Shown here piece by piece: positions 7,282 to 16,796 of a stretch of 49,192 nucleotides of DNA. Below the pieces are notes generated by a model. The model saw only the letters and a list, made by a program, of their open reading frames with translations, ran no database searches and was not told the origin of the DNA. The DNA comes from Fimbriiglobus sp. Its GTDB lineage: Bacteria > Planctomycetota > Planctomycetia > Gemmatales > Gemmataceae. Where the stretch lies: contig JALOQR010000002.1 of the NCBI GenBank assembly GCA_025459365.1, forward strand, positions 10,754-59,945, written 5' to 3'. The translations under genes were made by a program, and so were the position numbers. The number at the start of each line of letters is the position of its first letter. Within the stretch, counting starts at the first letter, position 1.

Positions 7282-9975
7282 ATGCCGTCGTCGAGCGAAA
7301 TCCGCCAGCAGTTCATCGACTTCTTCGTCAAGAAGTGCGGGCATACCTTCATCGCCAGCAGCCCGGTGGTGCCGCACGATGACCCAACCCTGCTCTTCGC
7401 CAACGCCGGCATGAACCAGTTCAAACCCTATTTCCTCGGTACCGAGAAGCCGAAGAGCGTGCGGGTGGTGAACACACAGAAGTGCATCCGCGCCGGCGGT
7501 AAGCACAACGACCTCGACGACGTGGGCAAAGATACCTACCACCACACGTTCTTCGAGATGCTCGGCAACTGGAGTTTCGGGGATTACTTCAAGAAGGAAG
7601 CGATCGCCTGGGCGTGGGAGCTGCTCACCGAGGTGTGGAAGCTCGACAAATCGCGGCTGCACGTCACCGTGTTCGAGGGCGACCCGGCGAACGGCATCCC
7701 GCGGGACGACGAGGCGGCGGACATTTGGAAGAGTGTCGGCGTGCTGCCGGGGCACATCCACCTCGGCAATAAGAAGGATAACTTCTGGGAGATGGGCAAC
7801 ACCGGCCCATGCGGGCCGTGTACCGAGATCCACTACGACAAGACGCCGGACAAGAGCGGCGCGAAGCTGGTGAACGGCGGGTCCGATCAGTGCATCGAGA
7901 TCTGGAACAATGTGTTTATCCAGTTCAACCGCAACGAAGACCAGAGCCTCACGCCGTTACCCGCGAAGCACGTCGATACCGGCATGGGGTTCGAGCGGAT
8001 TTGTGCGGTGCTGAACGGCGTGCCGAGCAACTACGACACCGACGTGTTCGCGCCGATCTTCGACGCCATTCAGAATGTGACGGGAGCGAAGCCCTACGGC
8101 GGCAAGCTCGACGACCTGACCGACACTGCTTACCGCGTCATCGGCGACCACATCCGCACGCTCACGTTCGCCATCACCGACGGGGCGAACCCCGGCAACA
8201 AGGGCCGTAATGCGGTGTTGCGAAGCATCCTCCGCCGGGCATCTCGCTATGGCTGGCAGGTCCTCGGGCTGAAGGAACCGTTCCTGCACAAGTTGGTCGA
8301 AACGGTCGTGACCCAGATGGGCACGGCGTTCCCGGAGTTGACCAAGAACCCGGAACGAGTGCGGGGCGTGATCTTCGAGGAGGAACGCGGCTTCTTGCGG
8401 ACGCTCGACAAGGGGCTGAAGCTGTTCGAGAAAGCGGCCGAGCGGGCGGCGGTGAACCGCATGATGGTGAGCGGCAAGGACGCCTTCGAACTGCACACCA
8501 CCTATGGCCTCGACATCGGCATCACGCGGCAGATCGCCCAGGAACAAGGGCTGTCGGTCGACGAGGGCGAGTACCAGATTTTGTGGAAAAAGTTCACCGA
8601 GCAGTCGGACGCCGGCGGGAAAGGGCTGGTCATTTCCGCGGTGCAGGGCGAACTGCCGAAGACGGACGACTCGCCGAAGTACGATTCGGCCGTCATCTCC
8701 GCGAAAATCGTCGGCTGGGTGAAGGACAACGCGGTGGCGACGACCGGCAGGCTCACCCCCGGCGATACTGTCGGCCTCTTGCTGGACCGCACCAACTTCT
8801 ACGCCGAGCAGGGCGGGCAGGTGGGCGATACCGGTATCATCGACAAGCCCGAAACCGGCGGCGTCGAGTTCCGCGTGGACAACACCGTCCGGCTCGGCGA
8901 CGCGGTGCTGCACCTCGGCGTCGTGCTCAGCGGCGAACTGTCGGTCGGCGACTCCGTTCAGGCCATGCAAAGCACGTTCCGCCGCATCGACATCATGCGG
9001 AACCACACCGCTACGCACCTACTGAACCTGACACTGCGTCAGGTGCTCGGCGGGCACGTCGATCAAAAAGGCTCGCTGGTGGACGACGACAAGACACGGT
9101 TCGACTTCAGCCACGACAAGCCGATTTCGCCCGAGGAGTTGCGGCACATCGAGGCCCGCGTGAATCAACTCATCGGCCGCGATCTACCCGTGACAGCGGT
9201 GACCATGCCGCTTGAACAGGCGAAGAAGGTGGGCGGCGTGCGGGCGGTCTTCGGCGAGAAGTACCCCGACCCGGTGAGGGTAGTGCTCATCGGGCCGGAG
9301 TCGGCAGAGCAGGCAACGCTCGACGACTCCGTCGAGTTCTGCGGCGGCACGCACGTCCCCCGCACCGGCACCATCGGCTACTTCAAGATTGCCAGCCAGG
9401 AAGGGGTGGCGAAGGGCGTGCGGCGGATCACAGCCGTCACGGGTCGCGTGGCGGCGGACACCCTGAGCAAGATCACGGCGAGCGTGGATGAACTCTCGGC
9501 CAAGTTCCAGTGCAAGCCGGAAGACCTCCCCGCCCGCGTGGACGCCCTGCAAGACGAGATCAAGAAACTCAAGGCCCAACTGGCGAAGGGCATGGCCGCC
9601 GACTTGACCGGCGTGGTGGACAAGTTGATCGACGACGCTGCCGACGTGAACGGCACGAAGGTAGTGGTCGGCCGGTTGCCCGGCGGCACCACCGATCAGG
9701 TGCGGACGCAAGTGGACCGCGTGCGGCAGAAGTGCGGCTCGGCGTTCATCTGCTTCGTGTGGGACGACGACAGCAAGGTGCCGGTGCTGGCTGCGCTCAC
9801 GCCGGATCTGGTGAAGAAAGGCCTGAAGGCCGGCGACATCGTGAAGCAGGTGGCGGCTGTAGTCGGCGGGTCAGGCGGCGGCAAGCCCGACCTGGCTCAG
9901 GCCGGCGGCAAGGACGCGAGCAAGATCGACGACGCCGTGGCGAAAGCCAAGGAACTGGCGAAGGCCGCATTGTAA
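7282..9975 (+). CDS. alaS: Alanyl-tRNA synthetase
   Basis: A cytosolic class II synthetase of 897 residues that charges tRNA-Ala. The N-terminus SSSEIRQQFIDFFVKKCGH and the LLFANAGMNQFKPYFLG segment are the class II core. The editing domain carries the HTATH metal-site motif (H575, H579), and its second half carries CGGTH (C687, H691). The C-terminal C-Ala region contains the typical GGxGGGKPDLAQAGG motif. The ATG at 7282 gives the canonical N-terminus and is preferred over one 33 bases upstream. It is transcribed alone; nothing obvious controls it. Confidence 0.98.
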   Translation: MPSSSEIRQQFIDFFVKKCGHTFIASSPVVPHDDPTLLFANAGMNQFKPYFLGTEKPKSVRVVNTQKCIRAGGKHNDLDDVGKDTYHHTFFEMLGNWSFGDYFKKEAIAWAWELLTEVWKLDKSRLHVTVFEGDPANGIPRDDEAADIWKSVGVLPGHIHLGNKKDNFWEMGNTGPCGPCTEIHYDKTPDKSGAKLVNGGSDQCIEIWNNVFIQFNRNEDQSLTPLPAKHVDTGMGFERICAVLNGVPSNYDTDVFAPIFDAIQNVTGAKPYGGKLDDLTDTAYRVIGDHIRTLTFAITDGANPGNKGRNAVLRSILRRASRYGWQVLGLKEPFLHKLVETVVTQMGTAFPELTKNPERVRGVIFEEERGFLRTLDKGLKLFEKAAERAAVNRMMVSGKDAFELHTTYGLDIGITRQIAQEQGLSVDEGEYQILWKKFTEQSDAGGKGLVISAVQGELPKTDDSPKYDSAVISAKIVGWVKDNAVATTGRLTPGDTVGLLLDRTNFYAEQGGQVGDTGIIDKPETGGVEFRVDNTVRLGDAVLHLGVVLSGELSVGDSVQAMQSTFRRIDIMRNHTATHLLNLTLRQVLGGHVDQKGSLVDDDKTRFDFSHDKPISPEELRHIEARVNQLIGRDLPVTAVTMPLEQAKKVGGVRAVFGEKYPDPVRVVLIGPESAEQATLDDSVEFCGGTHVPRTGTIGYFKIASQEGVAKGVRRITAVTGRVAADTLSKITASVDELSAKFQCKPEDLPARVDALQDEIKKLKAQLAKGMAADLTGVVDKLIDDAADVNGTKVVVGRLPGGTTDQVRTQVDRVRQKCGSAFICFVWDDDSKVPVLAALTPDLVKKGLKAGDIVKQVAAVVGGSGGGKPDLAQAGGKDASKIDDAVAKAKELAKAAL

Positions 9976-10404
9976 TGACTTTGGCGAGCCGCCGGCTGAC
10001 GTGACGCCGATCCCTCTCGATTAGCTGTTCGCCCTACATGCGAGCGAGGATGGGCCGTTGTATCGGAACGGCCCGATGGCTCTTGCTAGCACCGAAAACC
10101 CTTCGTCCACGCTTGGGTGTCACGAATCGCCACTGGGCGATCATGCATTTGGCTGGCACCGATGGACTCACCACGGGCGAACGCCGACGGTGCCCAGTTC
10201 CAGATCGACGGCCACGAACAGTTCACTGCCGTCGATCAGCGCGTTCTCCGACGGCACTGGTTCGTACACCACTATCCAGGCGACCGGCTGCTTGGATGCC
10301 CGGGTGGTCACCGGTTTTCTTCAGCCCAGGTGTGGATGTGGGTTGAGAACCCCACCCACACCAGCGGACTCGTGACGATCGACTGAAGCGGTCGTCGGAT
10401 CGGG
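9976..10404. other. Intergenic region between alaS and the histidine kinase gene (429 bases)
   Basis: The region lies between two convergent genes. It holds no recognisable gene on the plus strand. On the minus strand there is a short coding-like stretch at 10168-10311, listed separately. A short palindrome, AGCCGCCGGCT, lies about 15 bases past the alaS stop and could form a weak terminator. Otherwise nothing supported. Confidence 0.5.
10168..10311 (-). CDS. Possible 47-residue hypothetical protein (GTG start)
   Basis: A minus-strand reading frame starts at GTG (10311) and encodes TTRASKQPVAWIVVYEPVP followed by an acidic/hydrophobic stretch (LFVAVDLELGTV) ending in PW. Composition and codon use look coding-like, unlike the flanking DNA. 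An in-frame TGA lies a few codons upstream, so it cannot be much longer. It may be a small real gene or the remnant of a larger one. No family is recognised and no good ribosome binding site is seen. Confidence 0.3.
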   Translation of the reverse strand: MTTRASKQPVAWIVVYEPVPSENALIDGSELFVAVDLELGTVGVRPW

Positions 10405-11703
10405 TCAGCCCAGCACCACGCGGAACACCGTCCGCCCGTTCTCCCGTCGCCAGTCGATCCCCCCGCCGTGTGCGTCGGCCGCCTGCTTCGCCACCGCCAG
10501 CCCCAGTCCGATGCCCTGCTCACGCCCAGTGACGAACGGCTCGAACAGCCGATCGGCCACGTCCGTCGAAGGGCCGGGGCCAGTGTCGCTCACCTCCACC
10601 ACGATCCGTCCGCCGTCGACGCTCGCCGTCAGTTCCACGGCCCCACCCGGCCCGGCCGCCTCAATAGCGTTGCCGATCAGGTTACCGAACAAGTGCCCGA
10701 GTTGCGTCGCGTCGCCAGCGAGTACTATTGGGCCTGGCGAGGTCCACTGCAACCGAATGCCGGCGTGCCGGCACTGCGGGCCCTGCAGCCGCACGGCGGC
10801 GTCGAGCACCTCGGCCACGTCCACCGATGAGGTCGCCGCTGCCGGCGGTTTGCCGAGCGCCAGGAACTGGCAGAGGTTTGCCTCCATACGGGCGAGTTGC
10901 CGGAGCGCGACCTCCAGCGGCTCGCGGTCGTCGCCGTCTTTCAAGTAAAGCTGCACGGCCAGTCGCGCCCCGCCGGCGGCGTTCCGCAGTTGGTGCGCCA
11001 ACCCGCCGCTGAACTGCCCAAGCACGCGCAGCCGCTCGGTTTGTTGAAGTTGTCGCTCGTAGTCGCCGAGGCGGGCAGCGAGGTGGTTCACGGCGTTCGC
11101 CAGGTCGGTCAGTTCGTCGTCGGGGGAAGGCGGCACGGGAAGGGTGCGGAAGTCGCCGGCGGCGATGGCCTCGGTCCGCCCCTTCACCCGCTGCAACCGC
11201 GACACTACCCGCCCGCCGATCGCCAGCAACCCGGCCGCAGCCACTGCCACCGCCACCCCGAGCAGGAGCGGGGGGACGACGGCGCGGCGGACGACCGCCC
11301 GCCGGCGGGCCTCGGGAGAGCAGACCGCCAGCACCCCGCCGGCGTTCGGGTGGCCGGCGGGCAAGGTGAGCCGGCGGATGCGGTACAGTGCGCCGTTCAG
11401 TTCCAATTCTTCGTTATCGGTCAACCGGGGGAGCGGGTCGAGGGTGCCAACTGGCTCACCGACGCGAGGCGTGAAGACGAACTCGGCTCCGGAGAGGCGT
11501 TTCATCTTTGCCAGAATGGGCGGGGTGAGGGGGAAGGAGTTGGGGGGTTCGGTGAGGGCGGCGGCGACGGCGTCGAGTTGGCTATGGATGCCGTCCTCGG
11601 CATCGGCGGCGGCGGCTCTGGCGGCCCAACTGGTGACAGCGGCATCGGCCGTGAGCAACAGTCCGAGGGGGAGGAGCAAGCGAGAACGCAGGCCGAGCCG
11701 CAC
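10405..11703 (-). CDS. Membrane sensor histidine kinase
   Basis: A 432-residue two-component sensor kinase. It has an N-terminal hydrophobic segment (residues 5-25), a periplasmic sensor region of about 120 residues, and a second membrane helix around residues 145-163. A HAMP-like linker follows (SRLQRVKGRTEAIAAGDF). The H-box is GGLAHQLRN, with the phospho-acceptor His237. The ATPase domain shows the N-box (LFGNLIGNAIEAAG), G1 (VSDTGPGP) and G2 (GIGLGLAVAKQ). The C-terminus is a typical HATPase end. No response regulator gene is adjacent, so it is an orphan in this window. It is divergent from the BON-domain gene across 157 bases that presumably hold both promoters. Confidence 0.93.
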   Translation of the reverse strand: MRLGLRSRLLLPLGLLLTADAAVTSWAARAAAADAEDGIHSQLDAVAAALTEPPNSFPLTPPILAKMKRLSGAEFVFTPRVGEPVGTLDPLPRLTDNEELELNGALYRIRRLTLPAGHPNAGGVLAVCSPEARRRAVVRRAVVPPLLLGVAVAVAAAGLLAIGGRVVSRLQRVKGRTEAIAAGDFRTLPVPPSPDDELTDLANAVNHLAARLGDYERQLQQTERLRVLGQFSGGLAHQLRNAAGGARLAVQLYLKDGDDREPLEVALRQLARMEANLCQFLALGKPPAAATSSVDVAEVLDAAVRLQGPQCRHAGIRLQWTSPGPIVLAGDATQLGHLFGNLIGNAIEAAGPGGAVELTASVDGGRIVVEVSDTGPGPSTDVADRLFEPFVTGREQGIGLGLAVAKQAADAHGGGIDWRRENGRTVFRVVLG

Positions 11704-11860
11704 GAGGCACCTGGAGCGGTGGATGGCACCGATTGTATCAGCCGTGGCCCACCGTATTCAGTCGCGATCGGCGATTCGAGGTGAAGTCGGCGGCATGGCT
11801 CGCGTGGGTGTGCTACGGTTCCGGTGAGGGCAACTATTCTGCCTCGGGAAGACGTTCACC

Positions 11861-12262
11861 ATGTGGCGACAGATCCTCGTTGGGTCAGTGTTCGTAGTCA
11901 TCGTTGGCGGGTCGCTAGCGATGAGCAAGTCGTCCGATGCCGAGGTGCTGACGAAGGTCGGCCGCACCGCCGCCATGCAGGTGACCGGAGCACTCCCCGA
12001 CCGCGCCGTCGTCGCTGGCCCCCTTGCCTCCGTGCAGGTGGGCGACCTGATCGGCCCAGACGACAAAGTACGGGTGCGGCTGAAGACTGACGCCGCCCTG
12101 ACCAACGCCAACCTGATCGTGACCATGCCACAGCCCGGCGTGGTGAAACTGTCCGGCAAGGTAGACACCGCAGCCCAGCGGGAACGGGCAGTGTCACTCG
12201 CCCAGACTACCACCGGCGTAACGAAGGTGGAGCAAGAGATCGCCATCCCTGAAGGGAAGTGA
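11861..12262 (+). CDS. Secreted or membrane-anchored BON-domain protein
   Basis: A 133-residue protein with an N-terminal hydrophobic segment (ILVGSVFVVIVGGSLAM, residues 5-21), either a signal peptide or an anchor. A single BON domain covers about residues 65-130: DDKVRVRLKTDAALTNANL, then PGVVKLSGKVDTAAQRERAV and GVTKVEQEI, which is the classic BON pattern. BON domains are associated with phospholipid binding and envelope maintenance. It is transcribed alone; a 28-bp-stem terminator follows 8 bases after the stop. Confidence 0.85.
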   Translation: MWRQILVGSVFVVIVGGSLAMSKSSDAEVLTKVGRTAAMQVTGALPDRAVVAGPLASVQVGDLIGPDDKVRVRLKTDAALTNANLIVTMPQPGVVKLSGKVDTAAQRERAVSLAQTTTGVTKVEQEIAIPEGK

Positions 12263-12270
12263 CCAGCCCC

Positions 12271-12337
12271 CTGGAACCGGGAACGCAGTGAGCGGGTGTG
12301 TCTGCCACTCACCCGCTCACTGCGTTCCCGGTTCCAG
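12271..12337. terminator. Bidirectional terminator with 28-bp perfect stem
   Basis: The arms at 12271-12298 and 12310-12337 are perfectly complementary over 28 bases with an 11-base loop. They fill the 79-base gap between two convergent genes (BON protein, stop at 12262; FMN-binding protein, stop at 12342). The placement is what a shared bidirectional terminator would require. Confidence 0.85.
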
Positions 12338-12341
12338 TTCG

Positions 12342-12971
12342 TCACGGCCCGACCCGTTTGATCCGCACCTCGGCTCCGTTCCACTCCAACACCGCCCGGC
12401 GGTGCCCGCTCGGGTGTAGTTCCAGGGCGTCGATCCTCTCGATGACGCATGCCACCGCCGCGAAGTGCCCGAACGACACCGCTTCATCCACCGGCGGCTT
12501 GGGCGGGTACACAAACGGAGCATCGGTCGATTCGACTTCGCCGGGGACGACCACCGAAGCGTAAGTCGCCCGGTTGTGTGGTGGCAGGGCGGCGAACTCG
12601 GCGCGGGCGAAATCGTCGGCGTGGTGGATCGCGGCGACGGCTCGTACCCGCATCTGCAAACGGTCGTCGGCATCGTAAAAGAGGAAGGTGCAGCGGGCAT
12701 CCCGCCGCAGGTCAGTCACCTTCGCGCTACGAACGTCGGTGTGAAAGACGAGTTGGCGGGCGGCATGGTCGAACCGGCGGAGCACCACCGTGCGGGCATC
12801 TGGCCCGCCGTCGTCGGCGACAGTGGACAGCACCGGCCAGCGGAACGGGTGGGTGGGGGTGGTAGCGCCGGCGGTCAGCCATCGGCATAGCCGCCCCCAG
12901 GTGCCAACCGGGTCGGCGAGGTCTGCCAAGGCGAGTATAGGTTGGTCGGTGACGGGTAGGATGTCACGCAT
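12342..12971 (-). CDS. Pyridoxamine 5'-phosphate oxidase-like FMN-binding protein (Alr4036 type)
   Basis: A 209-residue split-barrel flavoprotein. The pattern WPVLSTVADDGGPDARTVVLRRFDHAARQLVFHTDVRSAKV is the PNPOx N-terminal barrel, with the FMN-phosphate-contacting Arg/Thr pair in ARTVVLR. The F-YPPKPPVDEAVSFGHFAAVACVIERID segment and the late W-NGAEVRIKRVGP match the Alr4036 family of FMN-binding proteins rather than true PdxH. I chose the ATG at 12971 (MRDILPV); a start 24 bases upstream would overlap the neighbouring gene by 4 bases. The substrate is unknown; a role in vitamin B6 salvage is possible but not shown. Confidence 0.82.
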   Translation of the reverse strand: MRDILPVTDQPILALADLADPVGTWGRLCRWLTAGATTPTHPFRWPVLSTVADDGGPDARTVVLRRFDHAARQLVFHTDVRSAKVTDLRRDARCTFLFYDADDRLQMRVRAVAAIHHADDFARAEFAALPPHNRATYASVVVPGEVESTDAPFVYPPKPPVDEAVSFGHFAAVACVIERIDALELHPSGHRRAVLEWNGAEVRIKRVGP

Positions 12972-12991
12972 GGTTGTACAGTGTCGGTCGG

Positions 12992-15256
12992 TCACTTGAT
13001 GTACACGAACTCGTTCAGGTTGAACAACGTTAAGCAGACGTCGGCGAGTGCCCGTGCCTTCACTCCGTCGGCCGCCCCGGCTGGTTCGCCGATGTCGTCG
13101 CCCCTGGCCTTTCGGGTCGCGAGCAACTTCGTTTGCTCGGCCAGGAATGCGGACAACTTCTTCGTCTCGTCGGCGGTGGCGGAGCGAGTGAAGCAGCGAC
13201 GGAAGGCGTGGTCGATCCAGTCCGATTCCGTACCGCCGGCGGCCATGAGCGAAACGGCCATCCGCTTGCTCTGCTCAGCGGCGAGCGGGCCGTTCATCAG
13301 GATGAGCGATTGCGGGGCGAACGTACTCTTCCCTCGCACCGCACAACTGCCGAGGGTGTCGGGTTGGTCGAACGCTTCGAGCAATGGCTGGCGAACGTTC
13401 CGCTTGGCGAACAGGTACAGGCTGCGGCGGGTGTGCTGCCGCAGGTCGGCCGTCACTTTCCACAGATTCACCGGTTCGTCTTCGGTAAAGATGAGGTCGT
13501 ACACCTCTGGTTCAAGCGGCACCCGGACGCTCGGGCCGTACACATCGCGGTTGAGTGTGCCAGCGGTGGCGAGCAGGGCATCGCGGATCGCCTCGCCTTC
13601 GAGCCGCCGGCGGTTCGCCCGCCACAGTAGATGATTGTTTGGGTCAGTCTTCGCGGCTTCGCTTGACACCGGGCTGTCACTGGCCTGCTTGTATGCACTG
13701 GAGGTGACCATCAGCCGGTGCAGGCGTTTCAGGGTCCAGGGTTTCTCGACAACTCTGCCGCCGTCGCCGCCCGTAGGCTCCATCAGTTCGCATGCCAGCC
13801 AGTCGAGCAACTCGGGATGAGTCGGTTTCTCCCCACGGGTGCCGAAGTCGTTCGGACTAGCGACCAAACCTCGGCCAAAGTGGTGCTGCCACAGGCGGTT
13901 GACGATCACGCGGGCGGTGAGGGGGTTCTTTGGGTCGGTCACCCACTTCGCAAGGTCGAGGCGCGACTTCGCCTCCGGTTCGCCGGCCGTCATCACCCGC
14001 ACGTACCCGGCCGAAATCGGCGACTGCCGCCGCTTCCAGTCACCCCGTTTGAGCACGAACGTCGCCGATGACTTGTCGGTCTCGGCGATGGCCCACGCGG
14101 TTGGCAGTGGCGGCGGATACCTCTCCTCCTCGGCTAACTGCCGCACTTGCAACTTTGCTCGCCGGGCCGCTTCCTCAGGCGTCAGGGCGGCCAGCACCTC
14201 ATCCCATGTCAGCTTGATGATCGGTTTGGCCGCGTCCACGAGTTTCTTCTGCTCGGCGGTACGCTGGTTGGCTGGCACATCGAACGCCGCTCGGACCTCG
14301 GCTGGCAGTTTCGCCATTTTCTCGGCTTCCGCTCGCACCCGCGCCGGGGCTTCGATCTCGGCGATCTGCTTTTTGATCGGGCCAACCACCGCCAGCACCG
14401 CGGCGGTTTGCTCCTTGTGTTGTTTCTTCTCTGCGTCGGTGGCGAACTCAACGTCCTTGTACACGCTCCCGCTGAAGAACGCTGCCAGCCGGAAGTAGTC
14501 GCCCTGGGTGAGCGGGTCGAACTTGTGGTCGTGGCAGCGGGTGCAGGCCAGGGTCAGCCCGAGTACAGTCGAGCCGAACCCGTTCACGATCTCGGTGATC
14601 TTCTCCTGCCGCATCTCCTCGGGATCGACGTTCCCGCTCACCATGTGAACCGGCCCGCAGCGGTGCAACCCGGTGGCGACGAGCAGTTCCGCCGCTTCCG
14701 CTCCGGTCTTGTCCTTCGCCAAGAGGTCGCCGGCGATCTGTTCTGTCAGGAAGTGGTCATAGGGTTTGTCGGCGTTGAAACTGCGGACGACGTAGTCGCG
14801 GTACCGCCAGGCGTGCGGCCGGTCGGCGTCGAGTTCGTACCCGTTGCTCTCGGCGAACCGCACCACATCGAGCCAGTGCTGGGCCTGTCGCTCACCGAAG
14901 TGCGGCGAGGCGAGCAGTCGATCGACCACTTTTTCGTAAGCACCGGGGGTGTCGTCTTTCAGGAAGTCGTCGAGTTCCGCGGGTGTGGGTGGCAGGCCGG
15001 TCAGATCGAACGTAAGGCGGCGGAGCAGTGTCCGCCGGTCGGCTTCGGGGGCGGGGTGGATCGAGGCGGCCCGAAGTTTCGCCAGGAGGAAGGCGTCGAT
15101 CGGGTGGCCCTTCGTCGGCACCTCGGGCCGTTTCGGCGCGGCAAACGCCCAGTGCCTGCGGGCGTCGTCGGGTAGGTCTGGCTCGCGGTACGGACGTTCC
15201 TTTTCCTGGGCGGAGGCAACGGCCACGGCCACAAGAACCACGAGCGCGGACCGCAT
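12992..15256 (-). CDS. DUF1549/DUF1553 secreted planctomycete protein
   Basis: A 754-residue protein with a signal peptide (MRSALVVLVAVAVASA). The DUF1549 domain follows: HPIDAFLLAKL, then RRTLLRRLTFDLTGLPPTPAE and RQAQHWLDVVRFAESNGYE. It contains the conserved CTRCHDHKFDPLTQGDYF segment with a CxxCH motif that could bind haem c. A region of charged residues (about 310-400) separates this from the C-terminal DUF1553 domain (LAKWVTDPKNPLTARVIVNRLWQHHFG). In planctomycetes these genes usually pair with a DUF1501 gene. None is present here; glgC is the upstream neighbour (41-base gap). The function of the family is unknown; degradation of complex substrates at the cell surface has been suggested. 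The start was chosen for the signal peptide. Confidence 0.93.
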   Translation of the reverse strand: MRSALVVLVAVAVASAQEKERPYREPDLPDDARRHWAFAAPKRPEVPTKGHPIDAFLLAKLRAASIHPAPEADRRTLLRRLTFDLTGLPPTPAELDDFLKDDTPGAYEKVVDRLLASPHFGERQAQHWLDVVRFAESNGYELDADRPHAWRYRDYVVRSFNADKPYDHFLTEQIAGDLLAKDKTGAEAAELLVATGLHRCGPVHMVSGNVDPEEMRQEKITEIVNGFGSTVLGLTLACTRCHDHKFDPLTQGDYFRLAAFFSGSVYKDVEFATDAEKKQHKEQTAAVLAVVGPIKKQIAEIEAPARVRAEAEKMAKLPAEVRAAFDVPANQRTAEQKKLVDAAKPIIKLTWDEVLAALTPEEAARRAKLQVRQLAEEERYPPPLPTAWAIAETDKSSATFVLKRGDWKRRQSPISAGYVRVMTAGEPEAKSRLDLAKWVTDPKNPLTARVIVNRLWQHHFGRGLVASPNDFGTRGEKPTHPELLDWLACELMEPTGGDGGRVVEKPWTLKRLHRLMVTSSAYKQASDSPVSSEAAKTDPNNHLLWRANRRRLEGEAIRDALLATAGTLNRDVYGPSVRVPLEPEVYDLIFTEDEPVNLWKVTADLRQHTRRSLYLFAKRNVRQPLLEAFDQPDTLGSCAVRGKSTFAPQSLILMNGPLAAEQSKRMAVSLMAAGGTESDWIDHAFRRCFTRSATADETKKLSAFLAEQTKLLATRKARGDDIGEPAGAADGVKARALADVCLTLFNLNEFVYIK

Positions 15257-15297
15257 GGCGTCACTCCGTCGGGAGGGGATGAGGGCCGGCGGTGGGA

Positions 15298-16632
15298 TCA
15301 GATCACCGTCCCATCGGGGACGACGCCACTGCGCGGTACGCAGATGATGCCATCGCGGATATACCACCGGCCGTCCGGGTCGTCGGCCTCCTGCACTTTC
15401 TTTTCGTTCACGAGCTTGCAGTTCTTCCCGATGCGGCAACCTTTGTCGAGAATCGCCCGAACGATGCGGCTCCCGTCACCCACGCCCCAGTTAGGCCGAC
15501 CGAGCCGGGCGTTCTCCGCCAGATCTTCGGCTGTCTCGAAACCGTCGGAGCCGATCACCACCGTTTCGCTGAGCCGGCAATCGGCCCCGATCACCGCCCG
15601 CACCCCAAGCAGGCAGCGGTCCACCGTCGTGCCCGCACCAATGCGGCAGCCGTCGCTCACGAGGCTGTGGATGAGAGTGCCGCCGTCGAATTTGCTGGCC
15701 GGCAGGTTCCGCATACGGGTGTAGATGGCCTCGTCGGGCGTAAAGAAATCGAACGGCGGGGCGGCGTCGCCGAGGGCGATGCTCACCTCGTGGTAGCTCT
15801 TGATGGTACCCAGGTCTTCCCAGAAGCCGTCGAACAGATGGGCCTGGATCTTGACCTTGCCGACGTAGTGCGGGAACACGTTGTGCCCGAAGTCGTGCGG
15901 CGGCCGCATCTGGTTGTGCAGGCTGTCAAGTACCGGGGTGTTCAGCATCTCGATCAGTTTGGGGGTGTTGAACAGGTAGATACCCATGTTCGCCAGGTAG
16001 TTTCGCCCGTTGCTGGTGATGCCCTTCTTGTCGATCCACTCGCCGGGCACAAAGCATGGCTTGCGGGCCTCGGGGGTCTTCGGTTTCTCGACGAACCGCT
16101 GCACCTTGCCGTCGTCGTCTACCACCATCAGCCCGAAACCGCTTGTCTGGGACTCGTGGACGGGGATGCAAGCAATAGTGACATCGGCCCCGCTGTCGCG
16201 GTGAGTGTCGATCATCGCCCGGTAGTCCATGCGGTACAACTGGTCGCCGCTCAGGATGAGGATCTCATCCGACTCCTCCCGCTCGATGTAGGGCAGGTTC
16301 TGCCGCACGGCGTCAGCCGTTCCTTGGTACCACCCGATGTGCTCCTCGTTGGCCTGCTGGGCGGCCAAGATCTCGACGAACCCCTTGCCGAACATGTCGA
16401 ACTTGTACGTGTTGGCGATGTGACGGTGCAGGCTGACGCTGAGGAACTGAGTGAGGACGTAAATGTTCCGCAGCCCACTGTTGATGCAGTTCGAGATAGG
16501 GATATCGATCAGCCGGTACTTGCCGGCGACGGGTACGGCCGGCTTGGCCCGGCTCTTGGTGAGCGGGAACAACCGGCTGCCCCGGCCACCGCCGAGGATG
16601 AGACTCAACACCGAGCGATCTTTGTGGGGCAT
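15298..16632 (-). CDS. glgC: Glucose-1-phosphate adenylyltransferase (ADP-glucose pyrophosphorylase)
   Basis: A 444-residue enzyme that makes ADP-glucose from ATP and glucose-1-phosphate, the first committed step of glycogen synthesis. The N-terminal nucleotidyltransferase motif LILGGGRGSRLFPLTKSRAKPAVP is complete. YRLIDIPISNCINSG, LSGDQLYRMDY (catalytic Asp) and the LPASKFDGG segment are also typical. The C-terminal left-handed beta-helix shows hexapeptide-like repeats (GCRIGAGTTVDRCLLGVRAVIGADC). The ATG at 16632 gives a standard N-terminus. It is divergent from dnaE, sharing a promoter region at 16633-16796. Confidence 0.97.
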   Translation of the reverse strand: MPHKDRSVLSLILGGGRGSRLFPLTKSRAKPAVPVAGKYRLIDIPISNCINSGLRNIYVLTQFLSVSLHRHIANTYKFDMFGKGFVEILAAQQANEEHIGWYQGTADAVRQNLPYIEREESDEILILSGDQLYRMDYRAMIDTHRDSGADVTIACIPVHESQTSGFGLMVVDDDGKVQRFVEKPKTPEARKPCFVPGEWIDKKGITSNGRNYLANMGIYLFNTPKLIEMLNTPVLDSLHNQMRPPHDFGHNVFPHYVGKVKIQAHLFDGFWEDLGTIKSYHEVSIALGDAAPPFDFFTPDEAIYTRMRNLPASKFDGGTLIHSLVSDGCRIGAGTTVDRCLLGVRAVIGADCRLSETVVIGSDGFETAEDLAENARLGRPNWGVGDGSRIVRAILDKGCRIGKNCKLVNEKKVQEADDPDGRWYIRDGIICVPRSGVVPDGTVI

Positions 16633-16796
16633 GGGACACCTGACAGAGCGGGCGGGAGCAGCCCGGTGCGATTGTTGTATCCGCCGGGCGGTCCGCGGGG
16701 CGAGGTGGCCCATTCCCCTTCGCGCACCCGTTGTCCCTTGCTATCCTGTCCATGAAAAGAAGTGTCCATCTGTTTACTATCTGTGGATTCCCACCG

